NCBI GenBank assembly: GCA_021845595.1
Contig: JAJZVV010000002.1
Location: forward strand, 1-64,000
Origin: Pseudomonadota bacterium
GTDB taxonomy: Bacteria > Pseudomonadota > Alphaproteobacteria > Acetobacterales > Acetobacteraceae
Length of the DNA stretch: 64,000 nt
Direction: 5' to 3'
A program made the translations under genes and the position numbers. The notes beneath the pieces are model-generated. The model had not been told where the DNA came from and ran no database searches. It saw only the letters and a program-made list of their open reading frames with translations. This document shows, piece by piece, positions 20,405-30,476 of the stretch (the stretch's first letter is position 1; every line of letters starts with the position of its first letter).

Positions 20405-22748
20405 CGCTGGCCGCTGCCAGTCCGAGCCGGCGGAAGAGCATGCGCTTCCAGCGATCGGCGAGCAGGATGAAGAGGGCCGCCCCCGCGGTCGTGGCGGTCA
20501 TGACGGCGGGATCGAGCCGCGGCATCAGCACCCCGGTCGCCGTCAGCGCGATGGCCAGCGCGATATTGCCCGCCGCCGCGACCAGCAGCGCCGGCGCAGG
20601 GCGCGAAGCCCAGAACGGCCCGCGCTCGCGGACCATGAAGGCGCTCGCCTGGCTCCCCAGCGTCAGCACCAGGAAGGCGAGGCTCGGCGCCGTGGCGGCG
20701 TCGATCGCGAAGCCGCGCAGACCAGCCCACAGCACCGCCAGCGAAAACCCCGCCTTCGCCAGCCCGAGCCCGAGCGCGGCGAGGATATAGGGGCGGGGTG
20801 CGAACCGTTCGGGCAGCGCGGCGGGCCGGACATGGTCCGCGACCAGCGCCATGGTGAGAAAATCATTGCTGACGAGCAGCAGCACCATCAGCAGCGGCGT
20901 CATCACCACCTGGCCGAACAGCGGCAGTGCGGCGGCGATGACCAGGCCCATCTCGAACTTCTTCAACAGTGTGCTCAGCGCGTAGGCGCCGGCGCGGCGC
21001 TGCACCCGGCGGCTTTCGCGCACCGCGGCGAGAATGTCGCCGAGCCCGGGATTGGTCAGCACCAGAGCGGCGGCGGACTTTGCCACGTCGGTGGCGGAGG
21101 CGACCGCGATACCGACCTCCGCCTGCCGCAGCGCCGGGGCATCGTTCACGCCGTCGCCGCACATGCCGACGATGTGGCCCTCCGCCTGCAGCGCGCGCAC
21201 GAGGCGCAATTTGTCCTCGGGAAACACCCCAGCATAGACGCCATAGCCCGGCGGCGGCCGATGATCGGCAAGCGCGTCCGCGGGACACAGCCCGCCGCTG
21301 ATCCCCACCGCTGCGGCGACCGCGGTCGCGGTGGCGGCCGCGTCGCCGGTCACCATCACGGTTCTGACGCCCAGCGCGCCGAGTTCGGCGATGAGCGCGG
21401 CCGAATCCCCGCGGGGCGGATCGCTCAGCGCCAGCAGCCCGGCGATCCGGGCCGGCGCCTCCGCTTGCCCGATCGCCACCGCGATCACCCGATGCCCTTG
21501 GCTGGCGAGCGCGGTGGCGCGGGCTTGCCACGCCCCGCCATCGCTCGGCTCACTGATGGCCGCGGCGAGCGCCGCCGGTGCGCCCTTGAGGACCTGCACG
21601 GGCCGCCCGGCCGCGTCGGTGCCGGCGCCAGCGGCGTATTTCCGTGCCGGATCGAAGGGCGTGAACCGCGTCCGGGTCCAGCCCGGCGCGGCGCCCGTGG
21701 CGGTCGCGACCGCCCGGTCCACGGGATCGGACGAGCCGTCCGGGCTCGCCAGCGCTGCCGCGGCCAGGACGTCGGCCGGAGTGAACGGGGCGCACGCTTC
21801 GGTCGTCGCCAGCGTGGCGCGGTTCTGGGTCAGCGTGCCGGTCTTGTCGGAGCACAGCACATCCATGCCCGCGGCGTCGTGGATGGCCGAGAACCGGGCG
21901 ATCAGCACGCCATTGCGCGCGGCGGCCAGCGCGCCGAGGGCGGCGGCGAGGGTGAAAGCCGCCGGCAGCGCCACCGGGATGGCCGCCAGCAGGATCGTCA
22001 CCGCCAACGGGGCGATCGCGCCCAGCCCCATGCCGATGGCGTGCCCATAGCCGACGACGGCGATGGCGAGCCCGCCGTTTGCCAGCGCCAGCGCCCGCGT
22101 GACGGCGCCCACCTCGGCCTCCTGGCGGCTCGGCCCGCCAGCGGTCCGCACCAGCTCGGCGGTGCGGCCGAAGAAGCTGCGTGCGCCGGTCGCGACCGTC
22201 TCGCCAACCGCTTCGCCGGCCCGCACGAGCGCCCCGGAATAGGCGATCCGCCCGGCGCCGACCTCGACGGTCAGCGACTCGCCCGTCAGCGCCGACTGGT
22301 CGAGCGAGACCGCACCGCCGAGCAGCCGGAGATCGGCCGGGACGATGCCGCCCAGGGCGAGGCGAACGATGTCGCCCTCGACCAGGTCGCGGGCTGCGAT
22401 CACCTGCCAGGCGCCATCGCGCCGCACCGTGGCGGTGACGGCGAGGCGCCGCCGCAGCGCCGCCACCGCGGCCTGGGTGCGCTGTTCCTGCACCGTGCCC
22501 AGGACAGCGTTGAAGACCAGCAGGCCGCCGACCACGCCGGCCGACAGGAACTCCCCGAGCGCGAGCTGCAGCAGCATCGCGGCTTCGAGCATCCACGGTA
22601 CCGGCGCCCAGAGTCGGCGCGCCAGGGCCCGCAGCGGCTGCGGCTGCTCCTCAGCCATGGTGTTGGGGCCAGACCGCGCCAGCCGTACCGCCGCCTCCGC
22701 CGCGGTCAGCCCTGAACCGAGATCGGGCGGCGCGTCGGCGTCGCTCAT
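20397..22748 (-). CDS. P-type cation-transporting ATPase (P3A, H+-ATPase-like)
   Basis: This is a 783-residue inner-membrane pump. The actuator TGES motif (SALTGESL) precedes the phosphorylation site CSDKTGTLTQN, with Asp301 as the phosphorylated residue; MVTGDAAATATAVA and GDGVNDAPAL form the nucleotide and hinge region. Membrane segment 4 has AAIPVALPAAF, typical of the P3A proton-pump branch rather than Ca or Mg pumps. Several C-terminal membrane helices follow. It is slightly shorter than fungal H+-ATPases and lacks their regulatory tail, as bacterial members do. The ion is inferred from subfamily. The gene stands alone; its last codons fall in a 25-base tandem repeat. Confidence 0.9.
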   Translation of the reverse strand: MSDADAPPDLGSGLTAAEAAVRLARSGPNTMAEEQPQPLRALARRLWAPVPWMLEAAMLLQLALGEFLSAGVVGGLLVFNAVLGTVQEQRTQAAVAALRRRLAVTATVRRDGAWQVIAARDLVEGDIVRLALGGIVPADLRLLGGAVSLDQSALTGESLTVEVGAGRIAYSGALVRAGEAVGETVATGARSFFGRTAELVRTAGGPSRQEAEVGAVTRALALANGGLAIAVVGYGHAIGMGLGAIAPLAVTILLAAIPVALPAAFTLAAALGALAAARNGVLIARFSAIHDAAGMDVLCSDKTGTLTQNRATLATTEACAPFTPADVLAAAALASPDGSSDPVDRAVATATGAAPGWTRTRFTPFDPARKYAAGAGTDAAGRPVQVLKGAPAALAAAISEPSDGGAWQARATALASQGHRVIAVAIGQAEAPARIAGLLALSDPPRGDSAALIAELGALGVRTVMVTGDAAATATAVAAAVGISGGLCPADALADHRPPPGYGVYAGVFPEDKLRLVRALQAEGHIVGMCGDGVNDAPALRQAEVGIAVASATDVAKSAAALVLTNPGLGDILAAVRESRRVQRRAGAYALSTLLKKFEMGLVIAAALPLFGQVVMTPLLMVLLLVSNDFLTMALVADHVRPAALPERFAPRPYILAALGLGLAKAGFSLAVLWAGLRGFAIDAATAPSLAFLVLTLGSQASAFMVRERGPFWASRPAPALLVAAAGNIALAIALTATGVLMPRLDPAVMTATTAGAALFILLADRWKRMLFRRLGLAAASDG

Positions 22749-23020
22749 CGCCGCGAGCGCACGGAGGCCGCGATGGGGAAAAGGGTCAGCCGGTACGGCA
22801 GCGGCCGCGCCAGCTGCAACGGCCAGGCAGGCCGACAGAGAAAGGCGCTGCCGCCGTCCGGTGCCATGGTCTCGCGATTCGTCACGCTCCTGGTCTCCGC
22901 GCGCCTGGTGACACCGTTCCCTTCAGCGTGGCGATCCATGGCGCGCTGGCAAGTGGGCCGCGACAAATCAGGCGCGGCGTGCCAGCATGGGGGTCATCAC
23001 TCATTGTCCCCGATGCCTCC
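22749..23020. other. Divergent intergenic region
   Basis: This 272-base gap lies between the leftward ATPase and the rightward sixA. It must hold both promoters, but I see no clear -35/-10 pair, operator or hairpin with a T-run. A 73-codon minus-strand frame overlaps the ATPase start as ATGA; it has no evident ribosome site or recognisable product and is not called. Confidence 0.5.
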
Positions 23021-23554
23021 ATGCGCCAGTTGCTTCTCATCCGCCACGCGAAATCAGCCTGGGACGACGCCGCGCTGCCCGACCATGCCCGCCCGCTCGC
23101 CCCGCGCGGGCGCCGGGCGGCGGGGGCGATACGCGCGGCGATGCGGGATCTCGGGCTGGCACCGGATATGGTGATGGTCTCCTCGGCGCGGCGGACCATG
23201 CAGACGCTGGAGGCGCTCGAGCCGTTCGAGGACACGCCCCTGGTCGAGCCGCTCGACGCGCTCTACATGGCCACCGCACCGCAATTGCTGCAGGTTCTGC
23301 GCGGTGTGCCGGAGACGGCGCGCTCCGTGCTGCTCATCGGGCACAATCCCGGCCTGCACGATCTCGCGCTGTTGCTGGCCGGCGGACGGGAGCGGCTGCA
23401 CGGCTCGCCGTCGCTCGAACGCCTCGCCGAGCGCTATCCGACCGGGGCGCTGGCCGAATTCAGCATCCCGGGTCCCTGGGCGGGTCTCGATGCTGGCGCC
23501 GCGCGGCTGGTGCGCTTCCTGCTGCCGCGCGACTTGGCCGAACAGCCCGGCTGA
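23021..23554 (+). CDS. sixA: SixA-like histidine phosphatase
   Basis: This 177-residue member of the histidine phosphatase superfamily removes phosphate from phosphohistidine in phosphorelay or PTS-type proteins. The phosphate pocket motif LLIRHAKSAW lies at residues 5-14, SSARRTMQTLE carries the second arginine, and LLIGHNPGL carries the second catalytic histidine. Size and motif order match SixA/YtjC-like enzymes. The ATG at 23021 places the RHA motif at the normal distance from the start. It is followed 9 bases later by the CHAD gene, so the two are probably cotranscribed, a pairing that suggests a common phosphate theme. The target is unknown. Confidence 0.88.
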   Translation: MRQLLLIRHAKSAWDDAALPDHARPLAPRGRRAAGAIRAAMRDLGLAPDMVMVSSARRTMQTLEALEPFEDTPLVEPLDALYMATAPQLLQVLRGVPETARSVLLIGHNPGLHDLALLLAGGRERLHGSPSLERLAERYPTGALAEFSIPGPWAGLDAGAARLVRFLLPRDLAEQPG

Positions 23555-23563
23555 CGCCGCCCC

Positions 23564-25060
23564 ATGCTTGAATTCGCGCTCGCCTCGCCCGATGCCGCAC
23601 GGCTGGGCCGGTTGCGCGGACTCGGCCGGCTGAAGCTTCGGCGCAGCCGGCCGGCACGCTGCGCCATCGTCTGGCACGACAGCGTCGACGACGGGCTGGC
23701 GAAACAGGCGATCGCTCTCGCCGAGAGCGGCGGCACTTGGCAGCTGGTCCAGGAAGCGCCGCAAGGCACCTGGCCCGGTCAGCCCCCCGCGATCCTGGCC
23801 GAGGCCGCGGCGCTCGAGGAACTCGGCCATCCGTTGCCCAGCCCGCTGCTGCCGCTCGCCGCGTTCGAGGGCAAGCGCCGGCTGCTGGTGCTGGAACCGG
23901 CGCACGCCGCCGAAGCGGCGCCCGAGGAAGACGGCGCGGTCAGCGTGACCTTGATCGACGGCACGCTGCGCACGCTGACGGAGGAGCGGCCGATCGCGCG
24001 CGCCGTGCTGGACGGCCCGACCGCCGCGGTGCGCACCGTGGCGCTCGAACTGGCCGCCGCCTTCGATCTGGCTCTGCCGCGTGCCAGCCTGGCCGCGGAG
24101 GCGCGCGCCCTCGCCCGCGCGCAACCGCCCCCGCCACGCCGGCTGGGCGCCCCGGACCTGCCGCCTGGCCTGACGGTCGAGGCCGCCTTTCTGCACATCC
24201 TCGCCCATCTGACCGAGGTTCTGGTCCATTGGGCGCCGCTGGTCATCGCCCTGGCGCCGAGCGGGGCGCCGGAGCCGGTGCACCAGATGCGCGTCGCCCT
24301 GCGCCGGCTGCGCTCCGCCTTCTCGGTGTTCAAGCCGGTGCTCGCCTGCGCCGAAATCGATGCCGTTCGCGCCGGGTTGAAGCGCCTTGCCGGCCTGCTC
24401 GGACCGGCGCGGGACTGGGACGTCTTTCTCGGCGGGCTGGGGCAGGAGATCGGGGAGGTTTTTGCCGAAACGCCGGCCATGACCGCCTTGCTGGAAGCGG
24501 CGCGGCGGCGGCGCGCGGCGCACTACGGCCTTCTCACCGCCCATCTCGGCGGCCCCGAGTTCCGGGGCCTTGGCATCGCGCTCGCCTTCCTGCCGCGCAC
24601 GCTGCCGTGGCGGGCGGACGCGCCGGAGACGCGGCATGCGGTGCTGGAAGCCCCGGCCGAGCATTTTGCCGGCCGCGTGCTCAATCGGAGGCGCCGCCGC
24701 CTGCTGCGGGACGGCGCCGAGATGACCACCATGCCCATCGAGGCCCTGCACGCGCTGCGCCTGGACGGCAAGCGGCTGCGCTACGCCAGCGAGTTCTTCG
24801 CCCCTCTCTTTCCCGGCGGCCACGCCCGGCGCTTCATCCGCCGCCTCGTCGACCTCCAGGAGGTGCTCGGCAGCCTCAACGACGGCGCCGTGGCGGCGGC
24901 GCTGATGCGCGAACTCGGCCGTGCGCGGGGCAGCGAGACCGACCGTGGCCACGCCCAGGGTCTCGTCATCGGCTTCGCCGCCGCCCGCGCCGCCGCGGCC
25001 CGCGCCGACGGGGAACGCGCCTTCGACCGCTGGCGCCGGACCCAGCCGTTCTGGGCCTGA
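23564..25060 (+). CDS. CHAD-domain protein with degenerate CYTH-like N terminus
   Basis: This is a 498-residue protein. The C-terminal half (about 215-490) is a CHAD domain: helical, rich in conserved His and Arg, with VHQMRVALRRLRSAFSVFK, LGPARDWDVFL, LHALRLDGKRLRYASEFF and VLGSLNDGAVA. CHAD domains bind polyphosphate. The N-terminal 200 residues follow a CYTH layout (WHDSVDDGLAKQAIALAESG) but the triphosphate-tunnel signature ExExK is missing at the start (MLEFALAS), so this part is probably not catalytic. It sits 9 bases after sixA. A PPK2 kinase lies elsewhere in the window (57.9 kb). A polyphosphate-binding scaffold is the likely role. Confidence 0.85.
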   Translation: MLEFALASPDAARLGRLRGLGRLKLRRSRPARCAIVWHDSVDDGLAKQAIALAESGGTWQLVQEAPQGTWPGQPPAILAEAAALEELGHPLPSPLLPLAAFEGKRRLLVLEPAHAAEAAPEEDGAVSVTLIDGTLRTLTEERPIARAVLDGPTAAVRTVALELAAAFDLALPRASLAAEARALARAQPPPPRRLGAPDLPPGLTVEAAFLHILAHLTEVLVHWAPLVIALAPSGAPEPVHQMRVALRRLRSAFSVFKPVLACAEIDAVRAGLKRLAGLLGPARDWDVFLGGLGQEIGEVFAETPAMTALLEAARRRRAAHYGLLTAHLGGPEFRGLGIALAFLPRTLPWRADAPETRHAVLEAPAEHFAGRVLNRRRRRLLRDGAEMTTMPIEALHALRLDGKRLRYASEFFAPLFPGGHARRFIRRLVDLQEVLGSLNDGAVAAALMRELGRARGSETDRGHAQGLVIGFAAARAAAARADGERAFDRWRRTQPFWA

Positions 25061-25166
25061 CGGGCCGTGCCAACGGGAGGATTGCGCCCACCGCTGCCTG
25101 CGCGCTAGTGAACCGGCCGGCCGGTCGCGGGACCGGGCCGCGCGTGAGGCCCGGAGACAGGGTGGC

Positions 25167-25682
25167 ATGGTGCTGACGCCCCGACGCCGCATCTTCCGAT
25201 CCGCCGTGACGCCGAGGCCCCGCCGGACCGGCGCACGCCGCTGGGTGGCCGGGGCTGCAGGTCTTGCCATTGTCGCGCTGCTGGCCTGGGGCGGGGCCGG
25301 CCTCTGGCACCGCGCCCGACGCGCGCCCGTCCAGCCCAGCGACGCTCCACACGCCTCGCCGCCGCCCCGGGCGGCGGGCCAAATCCGTGCCAATGCCACC
25401 GATGTCGCCGTGCTCGACGGCGAGACATTGCGGCTCGGCGCCGACATCGTCCGCCTGGCTGGGGTGGAGGCGCCCTCCCGGCTGGAGACCTGCCGCGACG
25501 CGAGCGGGGCGGCCGCGGATTGCGGCGCGGCGGCGACGGCGGCACTGGCGGCCCTGGTCCGCGGCAAGGACGTCACGTGCGAGATCGTCGGCACCGATCG
25601 GGACGGACGACTCACGGCGGCCTGCGCCGCAGGTGGCGCGGCGCTCAACCCTGCCTTGCTGGCCCCGGCCGGGCGACCTTGA
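25167..25682 (+). CDS. Membrane-anchored SNase-like protein, probably degenerate
   Basis: This 171-residue protein has a basic N terminus, one membrane helix (about 26-47), a Pro-rich linker, then a thermonuclease-like fold from about residue 79. It keeps [17 protein letters not shown] and the DRDGR motif (Arg148), plus paired cysteines. The usual APE, which supplies the general-base glutamate, is APS (102-104), and the chain ends soon after the AAC motif, lacking the last conserved strand and helix. It may be an inactive or altered nuclease domain held on the periplasmic side. The ATG at 25167 is 106 bases after the CHAD gene. Sequencing error cannot be excluded for the shortened end. Confidence 0.65.
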   Translation: MVLTPRRRIFRSAVTPRPRRTGARRWVAGAAGLAIVALLAWGGAGLWHRARRAPVQPSDAPHASPPPRAAGQIRANATDVAVLDGETLRLGADIVRLAGVEAPSRLETCRDASGAAADCGAAATAALAALVRGKDVTCEIVGTDRDGRLTAACAAGGAALNPALLAPAGRP

Positions 25683-25740
25683 TCCGCCGTCGCGCCAGGG
25701 CGGCTTTTCCCGGGGCGGCGCTTTGCTGCAGCCGCGAAGG

Positions 25741-25769
25741 TTGCGTCCGCCCGCTTCGGCTTTTATCTA
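25741..25769 (+). promoter_or_regulatory. Putative sigma70 promoter of gltA
   Basis: TTGCGT (25741-25746) and TATCTA (25764-25769) are separated by exactly 17 bases and lie 80 bases upstream of the gltA start, in the only A/T-rich patch of this gap. The fit to consensus is moderate. Confidence 0.45.
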
Positions 25770-25848
25770 CCTTTCTGCGACACACTCCTCGCCGCCCGGC
25801 GCGACGCGCCCGGAGCGCCCGCGGCACCATCTCGACAGGGACAGAAAC

Positions 25849-27155
<1,307 letters not shown>

Positions 27156-27156
<1 letters not shown>

Positions 27157-27293
27157 TACCAATCGGCCGAAGCCTTGACCCTTACAAGGCTTCGGCCGGT
27201 TGGTATGCGTGCCGGGTTGGCGGGCGGCGGCGCGCAAAACCAAGAGTCGATACCATCCGGCCGAGATGGGTCAGCATCTCGGCCGGATGGTAT
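27156..27293. repeat. Paired palindromes, copy D
   Basis: This is the best-preserved pair. The first palindrome (27156-27206) has 22-base arms starting ATACCAATCGGCCGAAGC with one G-T mismatch and an 8-base loop. The second (27250-27293) has perfect 19-base arms (ATACCATCCGGCCGAGATG) and a 6-base loop. The spacer (27207-27249) contains GGGTTGGCGGGCGGC and CGCGCAAAACCAA, nearly the same as in copy C, with TTGG/CCAA able to pair. It lies in the 171-base gap between convergent gltA and the MBL gene, starting at the gltA stop, so it could act as a two-way terminator; there is no T-run. Confidence 0.85.
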
Positions 27294-27327
27294 AAGCGCG
27301 CGCGACGCGATCGACTCCGGCGTCGCC

Positions 27328-28134
27328 CTACGCGGCGCCGGAATCGCCGACCGTCAGCACCATGCCGTCATGGGCCGGCTCGAGTCCGGCCGGCAGATTG
27401 TGCTGGAGCCAGGCCCAATCGAGATCCGTGCCCATGTGCGTCAGCACCGTGCGCGCGGGCCGCAGGCGTTGCGTCCATTCCAGCACCCGCCCGAGATGCG
27501 CGTGCGTGCGGTGCGGCGCCCGCTGGAAACAGCCGACCAGCCAGGTATCCACCCCAGCGAGAATGGCCAAGGCGGTCTCGTCGAGCGAGACCACGTCGGT
27601 CGAATAGGCGAAGCCGCCGACGCGGAACCCGAGCGTGCGCGAGAAGCCGTGATCCTGGTCGAATAGACGCAGTTCCATTCCGGCCATGACCGCGCGCTCG
27701 CCTGGCGCCACCGGGCGCGCCAGCAGCACGGGGCGGTAGAAGAAATCGGCATCGCGCGGACGGAACGCGTAGCCGAAGCGCTGCTCGATCTCGCTCAGTG
27801 CCGCCGCGCCGCCGAACGCTTCGAGCGGACGGTCGACGATACGGTTGAGGATGCGCACATCATCGAGGCCGGTGATGTGGTCCGCATGCGCGTGGGTGTA
27901 GAAAATCGCATCGATGCCCGGAATCGCGCAGGCGAGCAGCTGGCTGCGCAGATCCGGGCTGGTATCGACGAGCAGACGCCGCCCCGCGCGTTCGAGGACG
28001 ATGCTGGCGCGGGAGCGCCGGTTGCGCGGCTCGGAGGGATCGCAAACACCCCACTCGCCACGGCCATCGGCGCCGCCGATCAGCGGCACGCCGGCGGACC
28101 CGCCGCACCCGAGAATGGTGACGCGCAGCGTCAC
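27328..28134 (-). CDS. MBL-fold metallohydrolase (PhnP-like)
   Basis: This 268-residue metallo-beta-lactamase fold hydrolase has ILGCGGSAGVPLIGG at the N terminus, the metal motif HAHADHITGLDD, further histidines in DQDHGFSRT and LTHMGTDLDW near the C terminus, and STDVVSLDE. This set is typical of PhnP and related cyclic phosphodiesterases. The start is a GTG at 28134 overlapping the tatD stop (GTGA); the longer frame would run into tatD. It is the last gene of the mltB-to-MBL operon. This position after tatD is common in alphaproteobacteria, but its substrate is not known from the sequence. Confidence 0.88.
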   Translation of the reverse strand: MTLRVTILGCGGSAGVPLIGGADGRGEWGVCDPSEPRNRRSRASIVLERAGRRLLVDTSPDLRSQLLACAIPGIDAIFYTHAHADHITGLDDVRILNRIVDRPLEAFGGAAALSEIEQRFGYAFRPRDADFFYRPVLLARPVAPGERAVMAGMELRLFDQDHGFSRTLGFRVGGFAYSTDVVSLDETALAILAGVDTWLVGCFQRAPHRTHAHLGRVLEWTQRLRPARTVLTHMGTDLDWAWLQHNLPAGLEPAHDGMVLTVGDSGAA

Positions 28135-28913
28135 GGCCGCGGCGCCGTCTTGGTGAACAGCCGGCGGAAATTCTCGGTCGTCAGCGTCGCGATGCTGGCG
28201 GGTGAAACGCCGCGGCACTCCGCCAGAACGGAAGCGGTGTGCGCGACGAAGGCGGGCTCGTTGCGCTTGCCGCGGTGCGGCACCGGCGCGAGATAGGGCG
28301 CATCGGTCTCGACGAGCAGGCGCTCGGCCGGCACGTCGCGCGCGATCTCACGCAGCGTCTGCGATTTCGGAAAGGTGAGGATGCCCGAGAAGCTGATATA
28401 GCCGCCGAGCGCCAAGCCCGCCTCGGCCAGCGCGCGCGTGGAGGAGAAGCAGTGCAGCAGGAAGGCGAAAGGCCCGCCTTCGCCATGCTCCTCGGCAAGG
28501 ATCCGCGCGACGTCGTCATCCGCGTCGCGCGCGTGGATGGCGAGGGGAACGCCGGCGGCGCGGGCGGCGCGGATCTGGAGGCGAAAACCATCCTGCTGCA
28601 CGTCGCGCGGCGCGCGATCGTAGAAATAATCCAGCCCGGCCTCGCCGATGCCGATCACGCGCGGGTGCGCCGCGTGCGCGACGAGCGCTTCGATATCCGG
28701 CAGTGGCGCCTCCGCAACGTGGTGCGGATGCACGCCGACCGTGCACCAGAGATCAGTAAATTCCGTGGTCAAGGCGACGAGTTTCGCCGCATCCTCGAAG
28801 CGGGTGGAGATCGTCACCATCTCGGCCACACCGGCGGCGTGGGCGCGCGCCACTACATCGACAAGCTCCTCGGTGCGGAAATAGTCGAGATGGCAATGCG
28901 AATCGATCAGCAT
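28131..28913 (-). CDS. tatD: TatD-family metal-dependent deoxyribonuclease
   Basis: This 260-residue TIM-barrel hydrolase belongs to the TatD/YcfH family, 3'-5' DNA exonucleases linked to repair and DNA turnover. The metal motif DSHCHLDYF opens the protein; GVHPHH, GIGEAGLDYF, IHARDADDD, LHCFSS and VETDAPYLAPVP follow in the family order. The ATG at 28913 is chosen because it puts the SHCH motif at residue 5, as in homologues; the frame is open far into metG but that part is a shadow. It starts 7 bases after the metG stop, consistent with the widespread metG-tatD pair. Confidence 0.93.
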   Translation of the reverse strand: MLIDSHCHLDYFRTEELVDVVARAHAAGVAEMVTISTRFEDAAKLVALTTEFTDLWCTVGVHPHHVAEAPLPDIEALVAHAAHPRVIGIGEAGLDYFYDRAPRDVQQDGFRLQIRAARAAGVPLAIHARDADDDVARILAEEHGEGGPFAFLLHCFSSTRALAEAGLALGGYISFSGILTFPKSQTLREIARDVPAERLLVETDAPYLAPVPHRGKRNEPAFVAHTASVLAECRGVSPASIATLTTENFRRLFTKTAPRP

Positions 28914-28920
28914 CGACGGC

Positions 28921-30456
28921 TCATGCGACGGGATCCGCGTAGCGCGGGAAGATGCCCTGCGGCGGCGGCAGCGCCGTGCCGTCAGTGAGTGGCGTGGCCA
29001 GGCTGGCGAGATCCCGCGCCTCGGTCGGCACGCCGAGTTGATCGAGCAGTCTCGCCATGCTCGCTGGCATGAACGGTTGCAGCACCGTCGCGACATCGCG
29101 CAGCACATCGACCAGCACGCGCAACACCGCCGCCATGCGCGGCGGGTCGGTACGACGCAGCGCCCAGGGCGCCTGGCGATCGATATAGACATTGGCTGCG
29201 CGGATGACTTTCCACACGTCTTCGAGCGCCTCGTGCAGCGCCTGGCGGTCGAGCCGCTCCCGCAGCGTTGCCGGCAGCGCCGCCCCGGCGGCGAGCAGGG
29301 CGGCGTCCTCCTCGGTCGCCGGCGTCCGTGCCGGGCAGCACCCGCCGAGGTTGCGGGCCACCTGCGCCAATGTGCGCTGGGCGAGGTTGCCGAGATCGTT
29401 GGCGAGCTCGTCATTCAGCCGGGTGATCAGCGAGCGGCGGGAGAAATCACCGTCATTGCCGAACGGCACCTCGCGCAGCAGGAAATAGCGGAGCGCGTCG
29501 AGGCCGAACGTCTCTGCAACTTCGCGTGCCTCGATCACATTGCCGAGCGACTTGCTCATCTTCTCGCCTTCGGCGGTCCACCAGCCGTGCGCGAACACGC
29601 GCCGTGGCGGCGCCAAGCCGGCGGCCATCAGGAAGGCCGGCCAGTAGACCGCGTGGAACCGCACGATTTCCTTGCCGACGATGTGGACGTCGGCCGGCCA
29701 GAACGCCCAGCGCTCCGCGCTCTCGTCGGGAAAGCCGGCAGCGGTGATGTAATTGGTCAGCGCGTCGAGCCATACGTACATCACATGCGCCGGATCGCCG
29801 GGGACCGGCACGCCCCAGCGGAAGCTAGTGCGGCTGACGGAGAGATCCGTCAGCCCGCCTCGCACGAAGCTGAGCACCTCGTTGCGCCGCGCGTGCGGCG
29901 CGATGAAGTCCGGGTTCGCCGCGTAGAACGCGAGCAGCTTGTCCTGCCAGGCCGAAAGCCGGAAGAAATAGGAGGGTTCGCGCACCCATTCGACGGGCGC
30001 GCCGGACGGTGCGACGCGGCCGCCATCGGGCGCGATGATCAGCTCGTCCTCGCCGTAGAAGGCTTCGTCGCGCACTGCGTACCAGCCTTCGTAGAAGCCC
30101 TCGTAGATATGACCATTGGCGACGAGCCGCCGCCACAGTTCGGTGCAGGAGGCATAGTGGCGCGGTTCGGTGGTGCGGATGAAATCGTCATTGGAGACGT
30201 TCATCCGTGCCGCCATATCGCGGAAATCGGCGGAGACCGTGTCGGTGAAGGCCTGCGGATCGACCCCCGCCTCGCGCGCCGCCTTCTCCACCTTCTGGCC
30301 ATGCTCGTCGGTGCCGGTGAGGAAGAAGACCTCGTAGCCGTCGAGCCGCTTCCAGCGCGCCAGTACGTCCGCGGCGATCGCGGTGTAGGCGTGGCCGATA
30401 TGCGGCGCGCCGTTGACGTAGAAGATCGGGGTGGTGATGTAGAAGCGCTTGCTCAT
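28921..30456 (-). CDS. metG: Methionine-tRNA ligase
   Basis: This class I aminoacyl-tRNA synthetase charges tRNA(Met). It has 511 residues, the short form without a C-terminal tRNA-binding extension. The HIGH motif is in YVNGAPHIGHAYTA, the KMSKS loop in AEGEKMSKSLGNVIEA. FFLTGTDEHGQK and YVWLDALTNYI mark the active site. The ATG at 30456 begins MSKRFYITTPIFYVNG, the standard start. It lies 20 bases downstream of holB and 7 bases upstream of tatD in the same operon. Confidence 0.96.
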   Translation of the reverse strand: MSKRFYITTPIFYVNGAPHIGHAYTAIAADVLARWKRLDGYEVFFLTGTDEHGQKVEKAAREAGVDPQAFTDTVSADFRDMAARMNVSNDDFIRTTEPRHYASCTELWRRLVANGHIYEGFYEGWYAVRDEAFYGEDELIIAPDGGRVAPSGAPVEWVREPSYFFRLSAWQDKLLAFYAANPDFIAPHARRNEVLSFVRGGLTDLSVSRTSFRWGVPVPGDPAHVMYVWLDALTNYITAAGFPDESAERWAFWPADVHIVGKEIVRFHAVYWPAFLMAAGLAPPRRVFAHGWWTAEGEKMSKSLGNVIEAREVAETFGLDALRYFLLREVPFGNDGDFSRRSLITRLNDELANDLGNLAQRTLAQVARNLGGCCPARTPATEEDAALLAAGAALPATLRERLDRQALHEALEDVWKVIRAANVYIDRQAPWALRRTDPPRMAAVLRVLVDVLRDVATVLQPFMPASMARLLDQLGVPTEARDLASLATPLTDGTALPPPQGIFPRYADPVA

Positions 30457-30476
30457 GGCTTGCTCGCTCGATCTGA

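Noticed and set aside
20379-22715. 778-codon plus-strand frame opposite the P-type ATPase
   Set aside because: The ATPase has every catalytic motif in frame; the antisense product is low-complexity Arg/Gln.
22745-22966. 73-codon minus-strand frame ending in an ATGA overlap with the ATPase start
   Set aside because: The overlap is attractive, but there is no clear ribosome site, the product is unremarkable and it occupies the likely promoter region.
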